Assembly (NCBI GenBank): GCA_002399435.1
Contig: DHDO01000111.1
Span: 31,918 to 37,768 of the forward strand
Length of the DNA: 5,851 bases
Origin: Firmicutes bacterium UBA4874
GTDB taxonomy: Bacteria; Bacillota; Clostridia; Caldicoprobacterales; DTU083
Reading direction: 5' to 3'
Positions 1-4,751 of this stretch are shown one piece after another. The notes beneath the pieces are model-generated. The model was not told the DNA's origin. It did no database searches and saw only the letters and a list, made by a program, of their open reading frames with translations. Positions within the stretch are counted from its first letter, which is position 1, and every line of letters begins with the position of its first letter. Position numbers and translations under genes: made by a program.

Positions 1-653
1 TCCGCTGCTTCATACAGCCCGGGGTCAATGCCTGTCAGGGCGGAGAGATATATAATGGAATTCCAGCCGATGTTCTTCCATATATCTGTCAGTATCACCA
101 AAGGATAGAACAGATTGGGCTTTCCCTGAAAATAAATCGCCTCCAATCCCTTTTGAACCCGTATATCGTTGATCAATCCGTTGGTAGGAGAAAGGAATTT
201 GGACAACATGGTTATGACAACCACCCAGGATACAAAATACGGCATATAGGATACTGTCTGCACCGTTCTTTTGAACTTACTGTTCGTTACCGCATTGATC
301 ATGAGGGCCAGTATAATGGGCGCCGGAAATCCAAAAGCCATTTTCAGCAAACTGATTTTCAGCGTGTTCCGGATCACCCGAAAAAACATGGGATCCGACA
401 AAAAATTTTTAAAATACTTGAGCCCTACCCATGGACTGCCCAATATTCCCATATTGTACTTGAAATCTTTAAAAGCCAGGAGAAGTCCGACCATAGGCGT
501 ATAGGCAAATGCAATAAACCATATGACGGCAGGCAGTAAAAAAAGATAAATATATCGATATTTCCATATCCTTTTCCGTGTCCCGCTCCTGGACCTTTGA
601 CCGATGGAAACAGCGCCAGAAGCAGAACATTCGGCCTTTACTCTTCTACTCAT
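1..653 (-). CDS. LplB-type carbohydrate ABC transporter permease, partial (C-terminus beyond window edge)
   Basis: Inner-membrane permease subunit of a binding-protein-dependent ABC importer of the LplB class (COG4209), which takes up oligo- or polysaccharide fragments. I translated 217 codons from the ATG at 653. A basic cytoplasmic N-terminus (about residues 1-32) is followed by a hydrophobic segment at about 34-60 containing LLPAVIWFIAFAYTPMVGL. Other likely membrane segments lie at about 100-122, 137-154 and 182-206. The stretch FKRTVQTVSYMPYFVSWVVV (128-147) is typical of this family, and the reading frame leaves the window at LYEAA (213-217), the start of the EAA loop that contacts the ATPase. 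Family members are about 290-320 residues, so roughly a third is missing. The start is supported by AAGGGAGG nine bases upstream. The substrate cannot be told from the permease alone. A second permease and a solute-binding protein are expected beyond base 1. Confidence 0.92.
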   Translation of the reverse strand, partial: MSRRVKAECSASGAVSIGQRSRSGTRKRIWKYRYIYLFLLPAVIWFIAFAYTPMVGLLLAFKDFKYNMGILGSPWVGLKYFKNFLSDPMFFRVIRNTLKISLLKMAFGFPAPIILALMINAVTNSKFKRTVQTVSYMPYFVSWVVVITMLSKFLSPTNGLINDIRVQKGLEAIYFQGKPNLFYPLVILTDIWKNIGWNSIIYLSALTGIDPGLYEAA

Positions 654-700
654 GGTATCCTTCCTCCCTTGAGATATTTCCATTACGAATGACATATATT

Positions 701-729
701 ATTATAGGATATGCCCAATAATATTACAT
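701..729 (-). promoter_or_regulatory. candidate sigma-A promoter of the permease gene
   Basis: On the minus strand a perfect TATAAT lies at 706-701. With a 17-bp spacer the -35 hexamer would be ATGTAA (729-724), a poor match to TTGACA. A good -10 with a weak -35 fits a promoter that needs an activator. Transcription would start near 694, about 40 bases before the permease ATG. This is motif matching by eye only. Confidence 0.45.
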
Positions 730-756
730 TGGACATAAATTAGTATTTATTGGACA
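711..756. promoter_or_regulatory. candidate operator: ATTGGACA boxes (two direct, one inverted) over the permease promoter
   Basis: Plus-strand ATTGGACA occurs at 728-735 and again at 749-756, exactly 21 bp apart, which is two helical turns. A third, inverted copy with one change, ATGCCCAAT, is at 711-719 and forms an imperfect 26-bp dyad (711-736) with the first box. The cluster covers the -35 position of the permease promoter. Direct repeats about 21 bp apart are typical of AraC-type DNA-binding domains, and YesN/AraC-type response regulators commonly sit beside LplB-type transporters. That link is inference, since no regulator gene is in the window. Confidence 0.4.
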
Positions 757-965
757 AATCTCATATCTGCCAAATAAAATGCGATATTGATATATCATTT
801 AGACAAAAAAGCCGCAGGGAATCGTATGGCACAATAAGGATCGCCAGGAAGCTTCGCATGACAGAGAAATAACTGAACGTTTCTTCTTTTGCGGAGATTG
901 GAAGAATCCGCAGGCATCCTGCATATCCATATATTAAGATGGGAAGTATCTGTGTAAAAATTTTG

Positions 966-994
966 TTGAAAATTCTCATAAAATGTATCATAAT
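966..994 (+). promoter_or_regulatory. candidate promoter of the HEAT-repeat gene
   Basis: TTGAAA (966-971) and CATAAT (989-994) are separated by an ideal 17 bp and match the vegetative consensus in 4 of 6 and 5 of 6 positions. A second, perfect TATAAT lies nearer the gene at 1030-1035, but no reasonable -35 stands 16-18 bp before it. Either could drive the gene at 1077. The first has the better overall geometry. Confidence 0.4.
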
Positions 995-1076
995 CAGAAT
1001 TTGTTCATATTAAGTTCAAACATACCTTGTATAATGAACACTATAAAAACTATATCTGGAATAGGAGTGGGTTTCA

Positions 1077-1400
1077 ATGATGGGATTATCGGAAGAAAAA
1101 ATTGCAAAATGGGGACAAAGCGGGAAGGCTGCGAAGCTGGTCAAAGCCGCCGGCACCAGGAAGGAGAACCTGAAACTGGCCCTTGCCAAAGCAATGGGCA
1201 ACGTCAAGGATGAGCAGACTTTCAATATCCTCATTACCTACCTTCGTGACAGAAATCCGGAAATCCGTATTGCTGCCCTGGAATCCCTGGAAAAGATCAA
1301 CAGCAAAAATGCAATCGAGCATGTCAGAGGCCTGATCAATGATCCTGACCCGAAGGTCAGTGAAAAAGCAAGGAGTGTACTGAAAGCTCTCCACAGGTGA
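1077..1400 (+). CDS. small HEAT-repeat protein
   Basis: A 107-residue, soluble, probably cytoplasmic protein built of helical HEAT repeats (PBS-lyase HEAT-like type), a fold used for binding proteins or nucleic acid rather than for catalysis. Three repeats can be seen at about residues 18-46, 47-77 and 79-106. The clearest is repeat 2, where RDRNPEIRIAALESLEKI (57-74) has the usual turn with Asp-x-Asn-Pro followed by Arg and an Ala-Ala-Leu helix. Repeat 3 has NDPDPKVSEKARSVL (88-102). The protein is basic: 21 Lys/Arg against 13 Asp/Glu by my count. The start is ATG ATG at 1077/1080, with AGGAGTGG at 1063-1070; either Met could be used, and the first is chosen for spacing. It is transcribed alone and ends in its own terminator. 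Its partner is unknown, and nothing ties it to the neighbouring sugar genes. Confidence 0.82.
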   Translation: MMGLSEEKIAKWGQSGKAAKLVKAAGTRKENLKLALAKAMGNVKDEQTFNILITYLRDRNPEIRIAALESLEKINSKNAIEHVRGLINDPDPKVSEKARSVLKALHR

Positions 1401-1478
1401 TTGGTATATTGTGATCTTCCCCATTATGGGAAGCCGGGACGACCTGCCTGATTCTCTTCCTGGCAGATCATTTAAAAA

Positions 1479-1530
1479 GGAGCTGCCGCAAAATTTACTG
1501 AAAAGTTGATTTTGCGGCAGCTCCCTTTTT
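1479..1530 (+). terminator. strong intrinsic terminator after the HEAT-repeat gene
   Basis: A perfect 16-bp inverted repeat pairs GGAGCTGCCGCAAAAT (1479-1494) with its complement at 1509-1524 around a 14-base loop, followed by C and five T residues (1526-1530). Five A residues (1474-1478) before the left arm give a T tract on the other strand as well, so it could work in both directions. It lies about 80 bases after the HEAT gene stop and isolates that gene from the reductase operon. Confidence 0.85.
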
Positions 1531-1569
1531 ATTTTATGGGATTCCTCTTTTGCCAATTTTGCCAATCTG

Positions 1570-1600
1570 TTGAGTCAAAGTGAACGGAAAGGTTTATAAT
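1570..1600 (+). promoter_or_regulatory. candidate promoter of the reductase operon with 19-bp spacer (MerR-like layout)
   Basis: TTGAGT (1570-1575) and a perfect TATAAT (1595-1600) are separated by 19 bp, longer than the usual 17. Overlong spacers are the hallmark of promoters switched on by MerR-family activators, which bind a dyad in the spacer. Here the spacer contains AAGTGAAC and ends in AAAGG before the -10, which resembles one half of such sites, but the right half of the dyad is degenerate. MerR-family control is known for aldehyde-responsive reductase genes. No MerR gene lies in the window. Confidence 0.45.
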
Positions 1601-1709
1601 ACAGATATACTACAGGGTTATAATTATAATAGTTTACGGATTCATTCGTAATTCCTCTGTATCTCTGCAGTCATTCCATGAGTACAAAAATTAAGGGAGG
1701 TTATCTGTT

Positions 1710-2627
1710 ATGAGAACGATCAAGCTGGGAAAATCAGATCTTCAGGTCCCCACCATCGCAGTCGGCTGCATGCGCATCAACAGGCTGGGCAAGCCGGAAG
1801 CAGAGCATTTTGTCCACGCGGCGCTGGATGCAGGTGCAAATTATTTTGACCATGCGGACGTATACGCCGATGGAGCCTGTGAAGAGCGGTTCGCAGACGC
1901 GATTCACATGAATGACACGGTTCGTGAGAAGATATTCCTGCAGTCCAAATGCGGAATACGAAAAGGTTCCTATGACTTTTCAAAGAAACATATCCTGGAA
2001 GCGGTGGACGGCAGCCTGGAGAGGCTGAAAACAGACTATCTTGACGTTCTGCTGCTGCATCGCCCCGATGCACTGATGGAGCCGGAGGAAGTGGCCGAGG
2101 CCTTTGACCAGCTGTATGAAACCGGCAAAGTGCATCATTTTGGGGTTTCCAATCAGAAGCCCATGCAGATCCAATTGCTGCAGAAATACATAAAACAGCC
2201 CCTCCTGGCCGATCAGCTGCAGCTCAGCATCACAAATGCCAATATGATTACGCAGGGACTCCATGTCAATATGTTGGACGATCCGGCGGAAGACCGTGAC
2301 GGAAGCGTCCTCGATTTCTGCCGCCTGAATGATATCACCATACAGCCCTGGTCCCCCTTCCAATACGGTTTCTTCGGAGGCGTATTCCTGAACAACGAAA
2401 AATTCCCGGAGCTGAATGCGAAGATTGATGAAATTGCCGCACGATATCAGGTCAGCAACACCACCATCACCATGGCATGGCTGCTCCGCCATCCTGCCAA
2501 AATGCAGCCGGTCACAGGGACCATGAATGAGGAGCATCTGAAGGACTGCATCAAAGCCACCGGGATCCGCCTCACCCATGAGGAATGGTACGAAATCTAT
2601 CTGGCTGCCGGCAACGATCTGCCATAA
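1710..2627 (+). CDS. aldo/keto reductase, YdhF-like
   Basis: Cytoplasmic NAD(P)H-dependent oxidoreductase of 305 residues with the aldo/keto reductase TIM barrel; it would reduce an aldehyde or ketone to an alcohol. The catalytic tetrad is complete: Asp47 and Tyr52 in FDHADVY, Lys80 in LQSK, and His117 in LLLHRPD. Cofactor-pocket features include GVSN (145-148), Gln169, and PVTGTMNEEHL (267-277) near the C-terminus. The DHAD motif in place of the common DTA, the HRPD motif, the GKVHHFGVSN stretch (139-148) and the QPWSPF strand (212-217) resemble E. coli YdhF, whose substrate is not established. The start has AAGGGAGG at 1693-1700, nine bases upstream. It is first in an operon with a second reductase 19 bases downstream. 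Family is secure, substrate unknown. Confidence 0.93.
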   Translation: MRTIKLGKSDLQVPTIAVGCMRINRLGKPEAEHFVHAALDAGANYFDHADVYADGACEERFADAIHMNDTVREKIFLQSKCGIRKGSYDFSKKHILEAVDGSLERLKTDYLDVLLLHRPDALMEPEEVAEAFDQLYETGKVHHFGVSNQKPMQIQLLQKYIKQPLLADQLQLSITNANMITQGLHVNMLDDPAEDRDGSVLDFCRLNDITIQPWSPFQYGFFGGVFLNNEKFPELNAKIDEIAARYQVSNTTITMAWLLRHPAKMQPVTGTMNEEHLKDCIKATGIRLTHEEWYEIYLAAGNDLP

Positions 2628-2631
2628 AGGA

Positions 2632-2640
2632 AGGATAGGA
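2632..2640 (+). promoter_or_regulatory. ribosome binding site that fixes the start of the second reductase
   Basis: The purine-rich AGGATAGGA lies six bases before the ATG at 2647, inside the 19-base gap after the first reductase's stop (2625-2627). The longer open frame back to an ATG at 2578 would add 23 residues, overlap the first gene by 50 bases and lack a good ribosome binding site, so 2647 is preferred. Confidence 0.7.
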
Positions 2641-2646
2641 TACAGC

Positions 2647-3531
2647 ATGAACAAATCAATTGACAAGTCAATCCCTGCCACTGTTTCTGCAAACGGAATG
2701 CCTCTCCCTGCCCTAGGGCAGGGAGGCTGGCATATCGGGGAAGATCCGAAAAAGGCCCAAAACGAAATAGACGCGCTCCGACTGGGTCTGGACCTGGGAA
2801 TCAATCTGATTGATACCGCAGAAATGTACGGCGATGGAAAATCAGAGGAGCTGATCGGGAAAGCATTGAGCGGTAGACATCGGGAGGAATATCTGCTCGT
2901 CTCCAAGGTTTATCCGTATCATGCCGGCAGAGAGGACATTTTCAAAAGCTGCGACGCGACTCTGAAGCGGCTAAAGACTGATTACCTTGACCTTTATCTG
3001 CTGCATTGGCGTGGAAGCATACCTTTATCGGAAACGGTGGAATGCATGGAGAAACTGGTGCAGTCCGGTAAAATCCGACGCTGGGGCGTTTCAAACTTCG
3101 ATACCTCCGACATGGAGGAACTCTGGAGCCTGCCGGGCGGCAGGAACTGTGCGGTGAATCAGGTTCTGTACAACCTGGGATCAAGGGGAATTGAATACGA
3201 TCTGATTCCATGGCTGACGTCCCATCATGTTGCAGCCATGGCCTACTGTCCGCTGGCACAGGCCGGCACCCTGCGGAGAACGCACCGGAACCTGCTGCGG
3301 GATCCGGTTCTTTTGGGCATTGCTGAAAAGTACCGGATCAGCATCATGCAGCTTTTGCTTGCTTTTGTCCTTCGGCAGGACAATATGGTTGCCATTCCCA
3401 AGGCAGGTTCGCCTGCTCATGTCCGGCAGAATGCGGAAGTGCTCCGGCTTTCCATCGCTGAGGAAGACTGGAAGGAAATCAACAAAGCATTTGGCCCTCC
3501 CACAGGAAAAACACCTTTGGATATGGAATGA
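2647..3531 (+). CDS. yeaE: aldo/keto reductase, YeaE-like (probable methylglyoxal reductase type)
   Basis: Cytoplasmic NAD(P)H-dependent aldo/keto reductase of 294 residues, closely resembling E. coli YeaE (284 residues), which reduces methylglyoxal among other small carbonyls. Matching stretches recalled from YeaE include LPALGQGGWHIGED (20-33), LIDTAEMYGDG (54-64), LVSKVYP (84-90), TDYLDLYLLHW (111-121), GKIRRWGVSN (141-150), NQVLYNLGSRGIEYDL (171-186) and CPLAQAG (201-207). The catalytic tetrad is Asp56, Tyr61, Lys87 and His120. The phosphate-binding loop of the cofactor site is IPKAGSPAHVRQN (250-262), which includes Lys252, Ser255 and Arg260; this suggests NADPH. It follows the YdhF-like gene by 19 bases in the same operon and has no promoter of its own that I can see. 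Its stop is 10 bases from the convergent PHP gene. The subfamily call is strong; the in vivo substrate is inferred. Confidence 0.94.
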   Translation: MNKSIDKSIPATVSANGMPLPALGQGGWHIGEDPKKAQNEIDALRLGLDLGINLIDTAEMYGDGKSEELIGKALSGRHREEYLLVSKVYPYHAGREDIFKSCDATLKRLKTDYLDLYLLHWRGSIPLSETVECMEKLVQSGKIRRWGVSNFDTSDMEELWSLPGGRNCAVNQVLYNLGSRGIEYDLIPWLTSHHVAAMAYCPLAQAGTLRRTHRNLLRDPVLLGIAEKYRISIMQLLLAFVLRQDNMVAIPKAGSPAHVRQNAEVLRLSIAEEDWKEINKAFGPPTGKTPLDME

Positions 3532-3541
3532 ATCCTGATTT

Positions 3542-4432
3542 TCATACCGGTTTCCGGTTGACTTCAATATATTGGCTGGTGGAACGTTTCCCCTTTTCGT
3601 CCGTCAGCTGCACCCGCACAAAGGAATCCGATTTTTTGATTTTGTAGGTGGCAGAGCGGATCGGAGCTGCTGCAGCGTACTGTACCCGATCATCACAGTA
3701 AAAGGCATCGCTGTAGAATGTAACAACCTGGGAAGGTTCACACTGCACTTCAATGGTATCCCCGTCTATCGTGATCTGCCGGAAACCCGGTCCCCCTTCC
3801 GTGGCATAGAAGTTCCCTGCAAGCAGGGAGGCCATGAGATCTTCCCGGGAGAGGGAGGGCGCCTGCAGCATAATCCACGCCTGAAACGCATCCCGGTCGT
3901 AATAATGCGTATCATCCACGCCCAGCAGCATATGCCTGCAGCCTTTTGCCGCACAGACATCCACATATTCCGACGAATCCCCCCGGCCCGTGAAGGCTTC
4001 GGAAACACCGCTGTAAATTTCAGTTGCAAAGATGCCGTCCAGTGACATCATGTCCCGGTGGGTAAGCAGGGACCAGGCAGGATGGCCCAGGACGGCAATC
4101 CCGCCTGCCTCATGGACGGCCTGTATCATACGGGGAGCCTTGTCCCCCCTGGAATACCGGGCGGCTTTTGTCATACCGACTCCAATAATGTGCCAGGCAG
4201 CGTGATTTTCAAAGTCGTTGTCATCCAATTCGGTGCCGCCCAGCAGGGTAAAGCCTTTTTCCTCATTATATTGATAAAACCTGCGGTGATCCGTAATTGC
4301 CAGAAAGGAATAACCTTCCTTCCTATAGTATTGGATTGCCTCATCCGGATCCAGATGTCCATCTGAAAGTGTGGTATGGGTGTGCAGATTGCCCCGATAC
4401 CAGGGAGCATTTTCATCATATAGTTTTTGCAA
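3542..4432 (-). CDS. PHP-domain metal-dependent hydrolase, TTG start
   Basis: A 296-residue cytoplasmic protein with a PHP (polymerase and histidinol phosphatase) domain, a trinuclear-metal phosphoesterase fold. Metal ligands are visible in order: His17 and His19 in NLHTHTTLSDG, Asp24, Asp48-His49 in AITDHRR, Glu68 in GTELD, a His at 77 or 81, His117 in GHPAW, Glu138, and Asp174 with His176 in GVDDTH. Residues 1-211 form the PHP barrel; about 212-296 look beta-rich and may form a small C-terminal sandwich domain. There is no signal peptide. The start codon is TTG at 4432-4430, backed by GGAGG seven bases upstream; the first internal Met (residue 87) would delete the metal site. It is divergent from none and convergent with the reductases. 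The substrate is unknown; relatives cleave phosphoesters from sugars, nucleotides or histidinol phosphate. Confidence 0.9.
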   Translation of the reverse strand: MQKLYDENAPWYRGNLHTHTTLSDGHLDPDEAIQYYRKEGYSFLAITDHRRFYQYNEEKGFTLLGGTELDDNDFENHAAWHIIGVGMTKAARYSRGDKAPRMIQAVHEAGGIAVLGHPAWSLLTHRDMMSLDGIFATEIYSGVSEAFTGRGDSSEYVDVCAAKGCRHMLLGVDDTHYYDRDAFQAWIMLQAPSLSREDLMASLLAGNFYATEGGPGFRQITIDGDTIEVQCEPSQVVTFYSDAFYCDDRVQYAAAAPIRSATYKIKKSDSFVRVQLTDEKGKRSTSQYIEVNRKPV

Positions 4433-4439
4433 ATCGATT

Positions 4440-4444
4440 CCTCC
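4440..4444 (-). promoter_or_regulatory. ribosome binding site of the PHP gene (decides TTG start)
   Basis: Minus-strand GGAGG (4444-4440) stands seven bases before TTG at 4432. No ATG or GTG in frame lies between it and the HTHT metal motif only 16 codons in, so the TTG is the only start that gives a complete active site with correct spacing. Confidence 0.8.
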
Positions 4445-4474
4445 AGGAAATAACCTTGTTTATGAAAAGTACAT

Positions 4475-4510
4475 GCTGTTCAAAAAACAACCAAGGTTGT
4501 TCAAAACAGC
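4475..4510 (-). promoter_or_regulatory. structured leader or operator of the PHP gene
   Basis: An interrupted hairpin: GCTGTT (4475-4480) pairs with AACAGC (4505-4510), and AACAAC (4486-4491) pairs with GTTGTT (4496-4501) around a four-base loop. The inner stem is followed on the minus strand by six T residues (4487-4482), so it resembles a weak terminator. The 9-mer TGTTCAAAA also repeats directly at 4477-4485 and 4498-4506, 21 bp apart. A competing pairing exists between AACCTTG (4452-4458) near the ribosome binding site and CAAGGTT (4492-4498). It may be an attenuator or a repressor site just downstream of the transcription start. Confidence 0.4.
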
Positions 4511-4518
4511 CAGAGTTT

Positions 4519-4527
4519 ATTATACCA
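4519..4527 (-). promoter_or_regulatory. extended -10 promoter of the PHP gene
   Basis: The minus strand reads TGGTATAAT (4527-4519), a perfect extended -10 element (TG, one base, TATAAT). No good -35 hexamer is seen 16-18 bp upstream, as is common for extended -10 promoters. Transcription would begin near 4512, placing the hairpin at 4475-4510 at the very 5' end of the message. An inverted repeat CCGGAAA/TTTCCGG (4534-4540 with 4548-4554) overlaps the -35 region and could bind a regulator. Confidence 0.6.
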
Positions 4528-4616
4528 CAACATCCGGAAAGCTGCATTTTCCGGGACCGCCTTTACAATTCCCCCATCAATAAAATTGAGGGGCTTCCCT
4601 GCTGATTGTTTGTGGC

Positions 4617-4649
4617 AAAAGGAAGAGAGGGTGTACACCCTCTCTTCCT
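4617..4649 (-). terminator. perfect 30-bp palindrome, probable terminator of the mannosidase gene
   Basis: The arm AGGAAGAGAGGGTGT (4620-4634) is exactly complementary to 4635-4649 with no unpaired centre, so in RNA it would form about 13 base pairs around a tetraloop. On the minus strand the stem runs directly into TTT (4619-4617), making a short T tail of four with the last stem base. It lies about 100 bases after the mannosidase stop and before the PHP promoter, the right place for a terminator. The T tail is weak, so a protein-binding palindrome is an alternative. Confidence 0.6.
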
Positions 4650-4751
4650 CAAATGAATTCCTTTTATATACTCTTTCGATATACTCTTTTCAATTTCTCC
4701 TGATCCCCTTATGGATTCCCTGAAAAAGTTTTCTGACAGGAATCCCTCTGA

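Larger units (their letters stand above)
654..1076. other. divergent intergenic region between permease and HEAT-repeat gene
   Basis: This 423-base gap is AT-rich at both ends. Its permease-proximal end carries the TATAAT and ATTGGACA boxes; its HEAT-proximal end carries plus-strand promoter candidates. The middle (about 780-960) is more GC-balanced. It holds small inverted repeats, TGCGGA/TCCGCA (890-895 with 907-912) and GCAGG/CCTGC (910-914 with 918-922). Two minus-strand frames stay open over much of about 780-1010, but neither has a ribosome binding site or a recognisable product. It is either simply noncoding or the worn remnant of a gene. Confidence 0.6.
1401..1709. other. intergenic region between HEAT-repeat gene and reductase operon
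   Basis: This 309-base stretch holds, in order: a small hairpin CTTCCC/GGGAAG (1416-1421 with 1428-1433), the strong terminator, a tandem pair of the 9-mer TTTGCCAAT (1549-1557 and 1558-1566), the reductase promoter (1570-1600), two more TATAAT motifs in tandem (1619-1624 and 1625-1630), and a leader of about 100 bases ending in the AAGGGAGG ribosome binding site (1693-1700). I see no gene in it. Confidence 0.7.
4433..4751. other. intergenic region between PHP gene and mannosidase, rich in inverted repeats
   Basis: This 319-base stretch has no convincing gene. From the PHP side it holds the ribosome binding site, the hairpin leader, the extended -10, the CCGGAAA dyad, a bulged hairpin CCCC-TCAAT/ATTGAGGGG (4572-4593), the 30-bp palindrome (4620-4649), two copies of ATATACTCTTT 13 bp apart (4666-4676 and 4679-4689), and an imperfect hairpin 7 bases after the mannosidase stop (4713-4745, outer arms GGATTCCCTG and CAGGAATCC). 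Confidence 0.65.

Noticed and set aside
153..539. Plus-strand open frames opposite the permease
   Set aside because: Antisense to a clear membrane permease; translation is low-complexity without motifs.
761..991. 76-codon minus-strand open frame in the permease-HEAT gap
   Set aside because: No ribosome binding site before its ATG, hydrophobic low-complexity composition from AT-rich DNA, and no family recognised; treated as noncoding or a remnant.
1086..1565. 159-codon minus-strand open frame across the HEAT gene and its terminator
   Set aside because: It runs through the terminator hairpin and is antisense to the HEAT repeats; shadow frame.
1678..1713. 11-codon leader open frame whose TGA overlaps the ATG of the first reductase
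   Set aside because: The frame reads through the reductase's own ribosome binding site and has no ribosome binding site of its own; probably chance.
2578..2646. Longer start for the second reductase at 2578
   Set aside because: It would overlap the first reductase by 50 bases and add 23 residues absent from YeaE; the ATG at 2647 has a ribosome binding site.
1980..2906. 308-codon minus-strand open frame opposite both reductases
   Set aside because: It lies antisense to two genes with complete catalytic motifs, and its translation shows no domain; it is a shadow frame.
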